Part shown: piece after piece, positions 1-10,300 of the stretch
Layout of the letters: every line of letters starts with the position of its first letter
Position numbering within the stretch: the stretch's first letter is position 1
NCBI GenBank assembly: GCA_011523485.1
Contig: WTGR01000020.1
Coordinates: 1-20,429 of the forward strand
From: Acidobacteriota bacterium
GTDB taxonomy: Bacteria > Acidobacteriota > Vicinamibacteria > Vicinamibacterales > UBA8438
DNA length: 20,429 nucleotides
Reading direction: 5' to 3'
Made by a program: the position numbers and the translations under genes
Notes under the pieces: generated by a model
Told to the model about the DNA's origin: nothing
Databases searched by the model: none
What the model saw: only the letters and a program-made list of their open reading frames with translations

Positions 1-1630
<1,630 letters not shown>

Positions 1631-1657
1631 CGCCTTCCATGGTAGTAGACTTCCGCC

Positions 1658-2755
1658 GTGACCCTGCCCGCGCGCCGGATCATCCACGTCGACATGGACG
1701 CCTTCTACGCGTCGGTCGAGCAGCGCGACCGGCCGGAGCTGCGGGGACGGCCGGTGGCGGTCGGGGGCCGGCCCGAGGGTCGCGGCGTGGTGGCGGCGGC
1801 CAGCTACGAGGCGCGGAAGTTCGGGGTGCGCTCGGCGCTGTCGATGGCCAGGGCGGTGCGGCTCTGCCCGGAACTGATCGTCGTGCCGCCCGACTTCCGC
1901 AAGTACCGCGACGTCTCGCGACAGGTGTTCGACCTCTACCGCACCGTGACGCCGGCCGTCGAGCCGCTGTCGCTCGACGAAGCCTACCTCGACGTCACGG
2001 AGAACACGTGGGGCGAGCCGCTCGCCACCAACGTCGCGAAGCGTCTCAAGGCGCGGATCCGGGAAGAGACCGGCCTGACCGCCTCGGCCGGCGCCGCCCC
2101 CAACAAGTTCCTGGCCAAGATCGCCTCCGCCTGGCGCAAGCCCGACGGACTGACGGTGGTGGCCCCGGAGCGGATGGAGAGCTTCCTGCAGAAGCTGCCG
2201 GTGGACGCCCTGTGGGGCGTCGGACCGGTGACGGCGCGCCGGCTGCGGGCGGCGGGGATCGAGAAGCTGGTCGACGTCCGGACGGTCGACGGCGAGACCC
2301 TGCACGGCCTCGTCGGACGCCAGGCGGACTGGCTGAAACGGCTGGCGCAGGGCATCGACGAGCGGCCGGTGGTCAGCGACCGCGAGCGGAAGTCCCGCAG
2401 CTCCGAGCACACCTACGCCGAGGATCTCCGGGAGATCGACAGGATCCGGGCGGAGATCGACCGCATGGCGGCCGGGACCGCCGACTGGCTGCAGCGGGCC
2501 GCGGTCGCAGCCCGGACCGTGACCCTCAAGGTGCGCTACGACGACTTCAAGACCGTCACCCGTAGCAACACCCGGGCGGTCGCCACCGTCGACGCCGCGG
2601 ACATCACACGGCGGGCGCGGGCGCTGCTCGACCGCACGGACGCCGGACGGCGTCCCGTCAGGCTGCTCGGCGTGGGCGTGCACGGACTGCGGCCGCGGGC
2701 CGCTACGGAGAACGCACGCGAGCCGCTGCTGTGGGACGCGGCGCCCGGGGCATGA
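1658..2755 (+). CDS. dinB: DNA polymerase IV (Y-family translesion polymerase)
   Basis: This 365-residue protein starts at a GTG. It begins with the Y-family signature HVDMDAFYASVE (residues 10-21), with metal ligand D12 and steric-gate position Y17. The second catalytic motif SLDEAYLD (105-112) supplies D107 and E108. A helix-hairpin-helix type segment with GVGPVTARRL follows, then the little-finger domain in the last third. Length and motif order match complete DinB, which copies past damaged bases in the cytoplasm at low fidelity. I see no obvious LexA-type operator in the 27-bp gap upstream. The stop codon is 13 bp before rsgA, suggesting co-transcription, although the two functions are unrelated. 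Identification is secure; the GTG start has no strong ribosome-binding site, so the first few residues are less certain. Confidence 0.95.
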   Translation: MTLPARRIIHVDMDAFYASVEQRDRPELRGRPVAVGGRPEGRGVVAAASYEARKFGVRSALSMARAVRLCPELIVVPPDFRKYRDVSRQVFDLYRTVTPAVEPLSLDEAYLDVTENTWGEPLATNVAKRLKARIREETGLTASAGAAPNKFLAKIASAWRKPDGLTVVAPERMESFLQKLPVDALWGVGPVTARRLRAAGIEKLVDVRTVDGETLHGLVGRQADWLKRLAQGIDERPVVSDRERKSRSSEHTYAEDLREIDRIRAEIDRMAAGTADWLQRAAVAARTVTLKVRYDDFKTVTRSNTRAVATVDAADITRRARALLDRTDAGRRPVRLLGVGVHGLRPRAATENAREPLLWDAAPGA

Positions 2756-2768
2756 GAGAGCGACAGGC

Positions 2769-3833
2769 ATGACACTCGGAGAGCTGGGCTGGGACGACGG
2801 CTTCGCCGCATCGTTCGACGCCCTCGGAGACCGCGGCCTCGTCCCGGCGCGGGTCGGGATCGAGCACAACCACTTCTATCGCGTGCTGACCGCCGGGGGC
2901 GAGCTGGTGGCCCAGGCGGCCGGGCGTCTCCGGCACCGGGCGGCCGGTCAGGACGACCTCCCGGCGGTGGGCGACTGGGTGGCGATCCGCGTCAACCGCC
3001 ACGACGGCGCCGGTACCATTCGCGCCATCCTGCCCCGCCGGAGCAGCTTCGCCCGCAAGGCGGCCGGCGACCCGACCGCCAAGCAGGTGGTGGCCGCCAA
3101 CATCGACGTCGTGCTGGTGGTGGCGGGACTCGACGGCGACTTCAGCCCGCGCCGCATCGAACGCTACCTGGTGGCGGCGGCCGACAGCGGGGCGCGACCC
3201 GTCGTGGTGCTGAACAAGGCAGACCTGGAAGAGAACGTGGCGTCCTGCATGGCCACGGTGCGCGCGGCGGCGCCGGACGTCCCGGTCCACGCGACCTGCT
3301 GCAAGTCCGGCCAGGGGCTCGACGATCTCGCGCGCTATCTCGCGCCGGGCCGGACGGTGGCCCTGCTCGGCTCGTCCGGGGTCGGCAAGTCGACCATCAT
3401 CAACCACCTGCTCGGCGAGGCGCGGCAGAAGACGCAGGCGGTCCGCGCAGCCGACAGCCGGGGCCGGCACACGACGATCCACCGCGAGTTGATCGCGGCC
3501 CCGGGCGGCGGCATCATCATCGATACGCCGGGCATGCGCGAGCTGCAGCTCTGGGACAGCGACCGCGCTCTCGAGGATGCGTTCGCCGAGATCGACGCGC
3601 TGGCCGCCGACTGCCGGTTCCGGGACTGCCTCCATCGGCAGGAACCGGGGTGCGCGGTCCGCGCCGCGGTGGACGCGGGCCGCCTGCCCGCCATCCGCCT
3701 GACGCACTACCTGCGCCTGGACGACGAACGGGCGCACCTGGTTCGGCGGCGCGACGAGCTCGCGCGCCTCGAAGAGAAGAAACGCGCCCGGGTCATGCAC
3801 CGTGCGCTGCGCAAGATGTCCACCTCATCCTGA
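2769..3833 (+). CDS. rsgA: Small ribosomal subunit biogenesis GTPase RsgA
   Basis: The protein has 354 residues with the circularly permuted GTPase order typical of RsgA/YjeQ. An N-terminal OB-fold comes first (about residues 30-90), then G4 NKAD (149-152), the P-loop GSSGVGKST (201-209) and G3 DTPG (252-255). The C-terminal zinc-binding element follows, with C282, C287, H289 and C295. RsgA is a late-stage assembly factor that checks maturation of the 30S decoding site and leaves after GTP hydrolysis. The order of motifs cannot be mistaken for a conventional GTPase. The gene lies 13 bp after dinB and its stop codon at 3831-3833 overlaps the ribosome-binding site of the next gene, so the three genes probably share a transcript. 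Nothing appears truncated. Confidence 0.95.
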   Translation: MTLGELGWDDGFAASFDALGDRGLVPARVGIEHNHFYRVLTAGGELVAQAAGRLRHRAAGQDDLPAVGDWVAIRVNRHDGAGTIRAILPRRSSFARKAAGDPTAKQVVAANIDVVLVVAGLDGDFSPRRIERYLVAAADSGARPVVVLNKADLEENVASCMATVRAAAPDVPVHATCCKSGQGLDDLARYLAPGRTVALLGSSGVGKSTIINHLLGEARQKTQAVRAADSRGRHTTIHRELIAAPGGGIIIDTPGMRELQLWDSDRALEDAFAEIDALAADCRFRDCLHRQEPGCAVRAAVDAGRLPAIRLTHYLRLDDERAHLVRRRDELARLEEKKRARVMHRALRKMSTSS

Positions 3834-3844
3834 AAGGACCCGTC

Positions 3845-5077
3845 ATGTCTTCACGCCGCACCCGCCGCCCGGCGTTCCTCGCCGCCGTGCTCGCGATCGC
3901 CGCGACCGGCATCGGCTTCGCCCAGGAGGAGGCGCCCGTCACCATCCGCGCCGGGCTCCTGATCGACGGGACGGGCGACACGCGTTCGAATGCGCGCCTC
4001 TTCGTGACCGGCTCGACGATCACGCGCGTGGACGGCCTGCGCGGAGCGGTGGACTACGACCTGTCCGAGCTCACCGTCATGCCCGGCCTGATCGACACGC
4101 ACGTCCACCTGACGTCGCACTTCGAGGCCGACGGCCGGCTGCACCAGGCGGGAAGCGCGGAGACCCCCGCCCAGACGATGCTGCACGCGGTGGGCAACGC
4201 CTACCGCACGCTGCAGGCCGGCTTCACGACCGTGCAGAGCCTCGGACACCCGCTCGACGCCGACCTGCGGGATGCGATCGACCGCGGCGACGTGCCCGGT
4301 CCGCGGGTGTTGACCTCGTTGCGCGCGGTGACCAGCGCCACCGGCGATGCGGACGCCATCCGCGCCGCCGTCCGGCAGCTCAAGGCGGACGGCGCCGACG
4401 TGATCAAGGTCTTCGCCTCGAGCAGCATCCGGGAGGGCGGGGTGCGGACGCTGCGCGACGAGCAGATCGAGGCGGCCTGCGACGAGGGCCGGGCGCAGGG
4501 ACTCCGGGTCGCGGTGCACGCCTACGGCTCCGAGGTCGTCAGCTCGGTCATCCGCGCCGGGTGCAACTCGGTCGAGCACGGGAACCGCTACGACGACGAG
4601 ACCCTCGCCCTGTTCGCAGACCACGGGACCTTCCTCGGCTTCCACGTCGGACTGCTCTGGGACAACTACGCGGAGAACCGCGAGCGCTTCATCGGCATCG
4701 GGAACTACACGCCGGAGGGCTTCGCGCAGATGAGCCGGGCCCGCCGCATCGGCATGCGCCGCTTCCGCGAGACCCTGCGGAACCGCGACGTGCAGGTCGT
4801 GTTCGGCACCGACGCCACCGCCGGCGCCCACGGCCGCAACGCGGAGGAACTCGTCGTTCGCATCGACGAGGGCGGCCAGAACCCGATGGACGCCATCGTC
4901 TCGGCCACCTCGCGCGCGGCGCGCTCGCTCGGCCTGGGAGACGAGATCGGCACCGCGGCGCCCGGGTTCACCGCGGACCTGATCGCCGTCGAGGGCAATC
5001 CGCTCGAGGACGTCACCGCGCTGCGGCGGGTCCGCTTCGTGATGCGGGACGGCGTGGTCTACCGCTACGAGCCGTAG
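3845..5077 (+). CDS. Exported metal-dependent amidohydrolase (imidazolonepropionase/prolidase-like)
   Basis: I chose the ATG at 3845 because AAAGGA (3833-3838) stands six bases upstream and the start yields a clean signal peptide (hydrophobic about residues 10-24, cleavage probably after FAQ). The 410-residue protein has the amidohydrolase superfamily metal site: HVH at 86-88, a possible carboxylated lysine K188 in DVIKVF, H225, H245 and D323 in GTDATAG. It resembles the periplasmic or secreted Xaa-Pro dipeptidase and imidazolonepropionase-like group common in Acidobacteriota and related bacteria. Such enzymes hydrolyse amide bonds in peptides or cyclic compounds, but the substrate here cannot be predicted. 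It is the last intact gene of the dinB-rsgA group, followed by a GC-rich hairpin. Family assignment is firm, specific function open. Confidence 0.9.
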   Translation: MSSRRTRRPAFLAAVLAIAATGIGFAQEEAPVTIRAGLLIDGTGDTRSNARLFVTGSTITRVDGLRGAVDYDLSELTVMPGLIDTHVHLTSHFEADGRLHQAGSAETPAQTMLHAVGNAYRTLQAGFTTVQSLGHPLDADLRDAIDRGDVPGPRVLTSLRAVTSATGDADAIRAAVRQLKADGADVIKVFASSSIREGGVRTLRDEQIEAACDEGRAQGLRVAVHAYGSEVVSSVIRAGCNSVEHGNRYDDETLALFADHGTFLGFHVGLLWDNYAENRERFIGIGNYTPEGFAQMSRARRIGMRRFRETLRNRDVQVVFGTDATAGAHGRNAEELVVRIDEGGQNPMDAIVSATSRAARSLGLGDEIGTAAPGFTADLIAVEGNPLEDVTALRRVRFVMRDGVVYRYEP

Positions 5078-5107
5078 CGCCGCCGTCGCCATCCAACCGA
5101 GCGTCGT

Positions 5108-5135
5108 CCGCGCCGCACCGTTTTCCGCGGCGCGG
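5108..5135. terminator. Perfect 9-bp inverted repeat after the amidohydrolase gene
   Basis: CCGCGCCGC at 5108-5116 and its exact reverse complement at 5127-5135 flank a 10-base loop, 31 bp after the amidohydrolase stop codon. The position fits an RNA hairpin that ends or stabilises the dinB-rsgA-amidohydrolase transcript. There is no T-tract after the right arm, so it is not a textbook intrinsic terminator. In DNA this GC-rich a chance hairpin is possible. Confidence 0.35.
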
Positions 5136-5149
5136 GACTTCAAGGAGAG

Positions 5150-5335
5150 ATTGACGGGTTCGTGGTGCTGGCGTTCGACTACCGCGGCTGGGGCGAGAGC
5201 GACGGCGAACTGGTGGTCATCGGCGACATGCCGGAGCGCGGCGTCAACGGCGAGGTGCGGGTCTTCGCGCGCGAGATTCGGCGGGTCGTCGATCCCATCG
5301 ATCAGACCCTCGACATCCGGCGGGCGTTCGACTGA
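5150..5335 (+). pseudogene. Remnant of an alpha/beta hydrolase gene (internal fragment)
   Basis: The frame through 5150-5335 encodes about 61 residues that read like the middle of an alpha/beta hydrolase of the dienelactone-hydrolase or S9/S15 peptidase-like kind. It contains VVLAFDYRGWGESDG, the strand and turn after the core beta sheet, and then EIRRVVDPIDQTLDIRRAFD, which in relatives leads toward the nucleophile elbow. No N-terminal part, no GxSxG nucleophile and no C-terminal part follow, and the frame ends at TGA (5333-5335). No plausible start codon with a ribosome-binding site is present. The last 25 bases fall inside the first copy of the 133-bp tandem repeat, so the gene was already truncated and joined to the algH 3' end before duplication. 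The family name rests on recognised motif style, not on a search. Confidence 0.6.
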
Positions 5336-5576
5336 GGCGCGGTCAGTGCACGGCGCCGGTGCCGCCCTGCTGCAGGAACGACGGGTCGGCCCCCATGCGG
5401 CGGATCGTCGCTTCCCACATGTCGTCGGGGCGCGTGTCGAAGACGACATCCGGCGGGCGTTCGACTGAGGCGCGGTCAGTGCACGGCGCCGGTGCCGCCC
5501 TGCTGCAGGAACGACGGGTCGGCCCCCATGCGGCGGATCGTCGCTTCCCACATGTCGTCGGGGCGCGTGTCGAAGA
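5311..5576. repeat. Perfect head-to-tail 133-bp tandem duplication spanning the 3' end of algH
   Basis: Bases 5311-5443 and 5444-5576 are identical over 133 bp by direct reading. Each unit holds the last 25 bases of the hydrolase remnant, including its TGA, and about 100 bases matching the 3' end of algH on the minus strand. The second copy is the one inside intact algH; the first is a downstream duplicate without its own start. The bases CGA occur at both the unit start and just after the second copy (5577-5579), so the junction has three bases of microhomology. The absence of any difference means the event is recent or is an assembly artefact. Confidence 0.93.
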
Positions 5577-6048
5577 CGATGTCGAGGTCGACGTCGGCGT
5601 GCAGCCAGGACGATGCGGCAAGCTCCGCGTCGAGCTGCCCCGCCCCCCACCCCGCGTAGCCGGTGAGCAGACGCGTGCGCGGCGGCGGCGGCGACTCCAG
5701 AAGCCGCCGCAGGAGTCGCGGCGACGTGGAGAGGAAGATCCCGTCGCATACGCGGACCGACTCGACCTCGCCGGGCTCGGCGCCCATCAGGATCCAGCCG
5801 CGTTCGGGCTCCACCGGACCGCCGATCCAGAGCTCCAGGTTGCTGCCGGAAGACACCGGCGGGGTCAGCCGGACGACATCCGACGCCGGGGTCGTCGTGC
5901 GCTGGTTGAGCACGAGGCCGAACGCGCCTCCCTCACCGTGCTCGCAGAGCAGGATGACGCTGCGCTGGAAGTTCGGATCGTCGAGCTGCGGCATCGAGAC
6001 CAGCAGAGACGGGGCGAGCGAGGGAAAGGGCTTGTCGGGTTGGTTCAT
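5476..6048 (-). CDS. algH: YqgE/AlgH family protein
   Basis: This 190-residue protein begins near residue 11 with the family signature LAPSLLVSMPQLDDPNFQRS followed by VILLCEHGEGGAFGLVLNQ. That is the conserved N-terminal half of the YqgE/AlgH (DUF179) family, and the length is typical. AlgH was named as an alginate regulator in Pseudomonas, but the general molecular role is unclear, so no biochemical function should be assumed. It is the last gene of the long minus-strand run, 137 bp after queG. Its final 34 or so codons lie in the second copy of the 133-bp tandem duplication; the protein itself reads intact to its TGA (5478-5476). No strong ribosome-binding site precedes the ATG. Confidence 0.9.
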   Translation of the reverse strand: MNQPDKPFPSLAPSLLVSMPQLDDPNFQRSVILLCEHGEGGAFGLVLNQRTTTPASDVVRLTPPVSSGSNLELWIGGPVEPERGWILMGAEPGEVESVRVCDGIFLSTSPRLLRRLLESPPPPRTRLLTGYAGWGAGQLDAELAASSWLHADVDLDIVFDTRPDDMWEATIRRMGADPSFLQQGGTGAVH

Positions 6049-6075
6049 CGCGAGCGCCGGAGTCGAGTGCGGCGT

Positions 6076-6181
6076 CTATTCTCTCACGACCGGCGGCGTG
6101 GCAGCGTCGATGACCAGCAAAGGGGATGTCGATGCGTCGCGCGTCGTCGACCGGACGGTACTCGACGACCTTGTCGCGGCG
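6076..6181 (-). pseudogene. Possible frameshifted C-terminal remnant of an alpha/beta hydrolase
   Basis: Between queG and algH the minus strand reads DKVVEYRPVDDARRIDIP in one frame and then, after a one-base shift in a CCCCTTT run near 6120, LLVIDAATPPVVRE to a TAG (6078-6076). Joined, the two pieces look like the late beta strand of an alpha/beta hydrolase, where relatives have a stretch of the form IxIPLLVIDA before the catalytic Asp. Because a different hydrolase fragment lies on the plus strand at 5150-5335, both could be debris of one gene broken by rearrangement around algH. This is short and speculative; it may be chance. Confidence 0.25.
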
Positions 6182-6185
6182 GACT

Positions 6186-7274
6186 TCAGAGGGGCTCTTC
6201 GTCGCCGGTCTCCGCCGCCGGGACGAACGACTGCGCGGCGAGACCCCGGCGCGCCCAGTCGACGTGCTCCGCCACCAGGGGATCTCCTCGCGACGGCGTA
6301 GCGGTGGAAACAGGCTCGGCGAGCGCGGCCGCCGCCGCCGCCGTGGAGCTGTTGCCGAGCGCGACGGCCACGTTGCGTCGAAATCCCTTCAGTCCGGCCC
6401 GCGACATGGCGCTGCGCTCGAGCAACGCCTCCAGGCGCTCGTCGGACTGCCTCCAGAGCACCGGGAGCCGAGGCTGGTCCAGCTCCGGGGCCGGTTGCCA
6501 CGCCGGGTCGTCCGACCGTACCGGCGCCGCGTTGTACGGACAGACTTCCTGGCAGATGTCGCAGCCGTAGACGCGGGTGCCGACGTCGGGCCGCCGGTCT
6601 TCCGGGATCGCGCCGCGGATCTCGATGGTCAGGTACGACAGGCAGCGCGTGGCGTCGAGCACGCCAGGCTCCGGGAACGCGCCGGTCGGACACGCCTCGA
6701 GACACAGCGTGCACGTGCCGCACTGGTCGATCTGCGGCGCGTCGGGGTCGAGAGGCAGGCTCGTGATTATCTCCGACAGGAAGAACCACGAGCCCTGCTC
6801 CGGATTGATGAGACAGGTGTTCTTGCCGATCCAGCCGAGTCCGGCGTGCTGTGCGTACACGCGTTCCTGCACCGGTCCGGTATCGACGTAGCAGCGAGCC
6901 TCGAAGGGCTCGCCGGCCGCTGCGCGCATCCGCTCGAGCAGGGCCTCGGTACGCCGGCCGACGACGTCGTGGTAGTCGGCGCCCCAGGCGTAGCGCGAGA
7001 TGAGCGCGGCGTCCGGATCGTTCACCTCGATCGAGTAGGGGCGGTCGGTGTCGTAGAGCGTGCCCAGCGAGATGACGGAACGCGCCGACGGCACCACCTC
7101 GCGCACGTCGGACCGCCGCCGCGCGTTGCGGGCCAGGTACCGCATCTCGCCCCCGTAGCCGCGCTCGAGCCAGTCGTCGAGGAACCGGAGCTCCGGAAAG
7201 GCCTTCGCCGGCGCGATGCCGCACAGGTCGAATCCCGCTTCCCGCGCGAACGTCTTCACGTCGTCGGCGTTCAT
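6186..7274 (-). CDS. queG: Epoxyqueuosine reductase QueG (tRNA queuosine synthesis)
   Basis: QueG is the cobalamin-dependent iron-sulfur enzyme that reduces epoxyqueuosine to queuosine in tRNA wobble position 34. The 362-residue protein shows the expected plan. The N-terminal cobalamin-binding domain includes the acid D131 in CYVDTGP and GLGWIGKNTC at 145-154. The first 4Fe-4S motif CGTCTLCLEACP has cysteines 185, 188, 191 and 195, C211 lies in the segment after it, and the second motif CDICQEVCP has cysteines 238, 241 and 245. An alanine-rich helical HEAT-like tail ends the protein. The ATG at 7274 is supported by GGGAG (minus strand, 7285-7281) six bases upstream. A longer overlapping frame starting at 7281 is only a shadow. 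The gene lies 32 bp after the receptor gene and no other queuosine gene is in view. Confidence 0.95.
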   Translation of the reverse strand: MNADDVKTFAREAGFDLCGIAPAKAFPELRFLDDWLERGYGGEMRYLARNARRRSDVREVVPSARSVISLGTLYDTDRPYSIEVNDPDAALISRYAWGADYHDVVGRRTEALLERMRAAAGEPFEARCYVDTGPVQERVYAQHAGLGWIGKNTCLINPEQGSWFFLSEIITSLPLDPDAPQIDQCGTCTLCLEACPTGAFPEPGVLDATRCLSYLTIEIRGAIPEDRRPDVGTRVYGCDICQEVCPYNAAPVRSDDPAWQPAPELDQPRLPVLWRQSDERLEALLERSAMSRAGLKGFRRNVAVALGNSSTAAAAAALAEPVSTATPSRGDPLVAEHVDWARRGLAAQSFVPAAETGDEEPL

Positions 7275-7306
7275 GCTCCACTCCCTGGCGGCGCGCCGGC
7301 CGGGGC

Positions 7307-10300
7307 TCAGAACACGAAGCGCAGGCCGAACTGCATCTCCCGCGCGTTCAGCGCGCTGAAGATGCGGCCGAAGTTGGGGGACCCGAAGAAGCGGTTCGGC
7401 AGGTCGAAGTTGGCGCGGTTGAAAACGTTGAAGACCTCCCAGCGGAACTCCAGGCGGCTGCCGTTGTCCAGCGGCCAGTTCTTGGCCAGGGCCATGTCCA
7501 CGTTGGCGTAGCCGGGGGCGAAGACGGGGTTGCGGGGGGCGCTGCCGTAGGAGAAGGGCGCCTGCAGAGCGAACGCGCCGGTGTCGAACCAGCGGTCGAC
7601 GGTGCGCTCGCCGCGCGGCAGGTTCGGGTCGCGCAACATGTCCGGACGCTGCGACGGTCCGGCTCCGATGTTGGCGCGGTCGTCGGTGATGTTCACGGTG
7701 AACGGCGCGCCGGACTGCACGGTGACGATGCCGTTGAGGCGCCAGTGGCCGAGCAGCCCCTCCCGCCAGCCGCCGGCGTCGCGCTGGAACGGAAGCTCGT
7801 AGGTGGCGCTGCCGACGAGCTGGTGGCGGTGATCGAAGCTCGACAGCGCGTTCTCTCCCGGAAAGATGTTGCGCACGTCCTGCGGCAGGTTCGACTCGAA
7901 GGCGGTCGCCCCCGGACTCGACGCGTCGTCCTTCGACTGCGAGAGCGTGTAGGCGACGTCGAAAGCGAGGTCGTTGCGCAGGCGGCGGACCGTCTTGAAG
8001 GTCACCGCGTGGTAGATTGACTTGCCGTCGAAGCGGATCGCGCGAATCCCGGCGAGCTGCGGGATGGCGCGCCGGCCGCTGATCGAGCCGGGGCCGGGCA
8101 CGGGCACGTTGTGCACCGTCGAGTTGTCGGCGCCGATCGTGTACGACCCCATGTAGAACATCTCGAACGCCGTGCCGGGCCGAATCTCGGTCTGCACGCC
8201 GCCGCTCCAGGTCTGCGTGTACTCGACCTGGAAGTCGTAGTCCATGATGGACCCGCCGATGCTGCCGGTCGGGTCCGCGGCCAGGATGGACCGGGTGTCC
8301 CAGGCCGGCACGAACTGCCCCGCCGGCACGTCGACCTGCTTGAGGAAGAAGAACGGCAGGTTGCGCGCGAACGCCGTCTGGACGCTGTAGGCCCACTGGT
8401 TGAGGAAGATGCCGTAGCCGCCGCGGACGACCGTGCTTCCGTCGTCGTCCGCGAGCCAGGCGAAACCGAGGCGCGGCGCGAAGCGCGTCTTGCTGGGCCG
8501 CAACAGGCTGCGGTCCCAGCCGGCCTCGGCCGAGGTCACCCACGGGATCGGGATCAGCGGGAGCAACTCGTTCGCGGCGGGCGAGATGTTGCCGGCCGCG
8601 TCGCTGGCGATGACGTAGCGCCCCCCGGGCACCGACACGTCGATCGTCGACAGGCGGTTGTCGACGTCCCGCATGTGCTGGTTGAGCTCGTAGCGCAGCC
8701 CGATGTTCAGGGTCAGGTCGTCATTCACCCGCCAGTCGTCCTGCGCGTACAGGTGCAGCCAGTTGGTCCGCGCGTCCTCGCTGCCGCGGCCGCCGATGCC
8801 CGAGCGCGCCTCGACCGGGTAGCCGAGCAGGAAGTCGGCGAACGGATTCCCGCTGAAACGGCCGGTGTAGCGGAAGCGGCCGCGCGCCGTATCCGGGTTC
8901 TCGGGCCGGAACCGGAGGTGGAACCAGTAGCCGCCGAACTTCAGGTGGTGGGCGCCGCGATCGATCAGGAAGTTGTTGTAGAGCTCGAAGTGCTCGTTGC
9001 GCCGGAACACGAAGCTGGTCGGGTCGCCCATCGCGCTGTAGAGCCCCGCGGTATCGATCTGCGGGTAGCCGACGTCGCGCGGGTCGCGGGTGACCCCGAG
9101 CAGCCCGGTGGACTGCGCGAAGTCGACGCCGCGGCGCAGGCTCTCCTGGCCGCCGTCGACGCTCATCCAGCCGAAGCGCGTCTCGTTGAGCATCGCCGTC
9201 CCGATCGTGCGCGTGTAGCTCGCGGCCAGGTTGCGCGTGCGGGTCGAGAGCGTGCGCCCGAAGCCCGGGATCAGCGCCTCCTGCTGCACGCTGGTGCCGA
9301 ACGGCTGCAGATCGTGGGCGTCGAACGTGCTGAACCGCACGAACATCTGGTCGCTCGCGCCGACGCGGTGATCAAGGCGGGCGCTGAACTGATCGACGTC
9401 GGACTCGGACCGCTCGACCGACGTCAGGTTCTGCACCTCGCCGCCCGCGTTCGGCAGCGGCACCTGCTCCAGGAAGGCGGCGGCGATCGGATCGATGCGG
9501 CCGGCGGGGATCCGGTTGCCGGCGAACTGGGCACCGCACGCCCCGGTGGCGGGGTCGCGGGTCAGCGGATCGCAGATCGGGCCGAGTCCCGTGAAGTCGC
9601 CGCCGCGGACCGCCGCCGACGGCACGGAGAAGGTCTTCGTCAGCGAGCGCGTGCTGCGCTGCCCTTCGTAGCTGAGGAACGCGAACGTCCGGTCCCGGAC
9701 GATGGGGCCGCCGAAGGTCCCGCCGAACTGGCCCTGGTCGAGCGGCGGCACCGGCTCGTCGCGCGGGGCGAAATAGTTGTGCGCGTCGAACCGCTCGTTC
9801 CGGACGAACGTGAAGGCGCTGCCGTGGTACTGGTTCGTGCCCGCCTTGGTGGCGACGTTGATCAGCGCCGACGCCTTGCCGCCGAACTCCGGCGGGTACA
9901 TCGACTTCTGGATCTTGAACTCCTGGATGGAGTCGACCGACGGGTTGATCACCAGGTTGTTGAACAGCTCGTCGGTCACCTTGACGCCGTCGAGCAGGTA
10001 GATGTTGTGGCCGGCGCGCTGGCCGCCTATGTTGGGCAGCGGTCCCGCCTGCTGCAGCGCCGCGCCGCGCGTGCCGCCGGGCGGGATCACGACCGCGTCG
10101 CTGAGTTGCGCAAGCTGCAGGAACTGCCGTCCGTTCAGGGGAATCTGCTCGACCTCGTGGCTGGCGATGACGTCGCTGATCTCGGCGTTGTTCGTCTGCA
10201 GCAGCGGTGCGTCGGCCGTCACCGTCACCTCTTCGCTCAGCGCCCCGAGCGCAAGCTCGAACGGCAGGTCGAGCTCGCGGCCGATATCCAGGAACACGCC

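Noticed and set aside
5151..5468. Small plus-strand frame from a TTG after AAGGAG that could look like a 105-residue gene
   Set aside because: It is out of frame with the recognisable hydrolase fragment on the same bases and runs through the tandem repeat; its sequence resembles nothing.
5311..5576. CRISPR-like or mobile-element repeat
   Set aside because: There are only two long abutting copies with no spacers, no terminal inverted repeats, no transposase and no target-site duplication.
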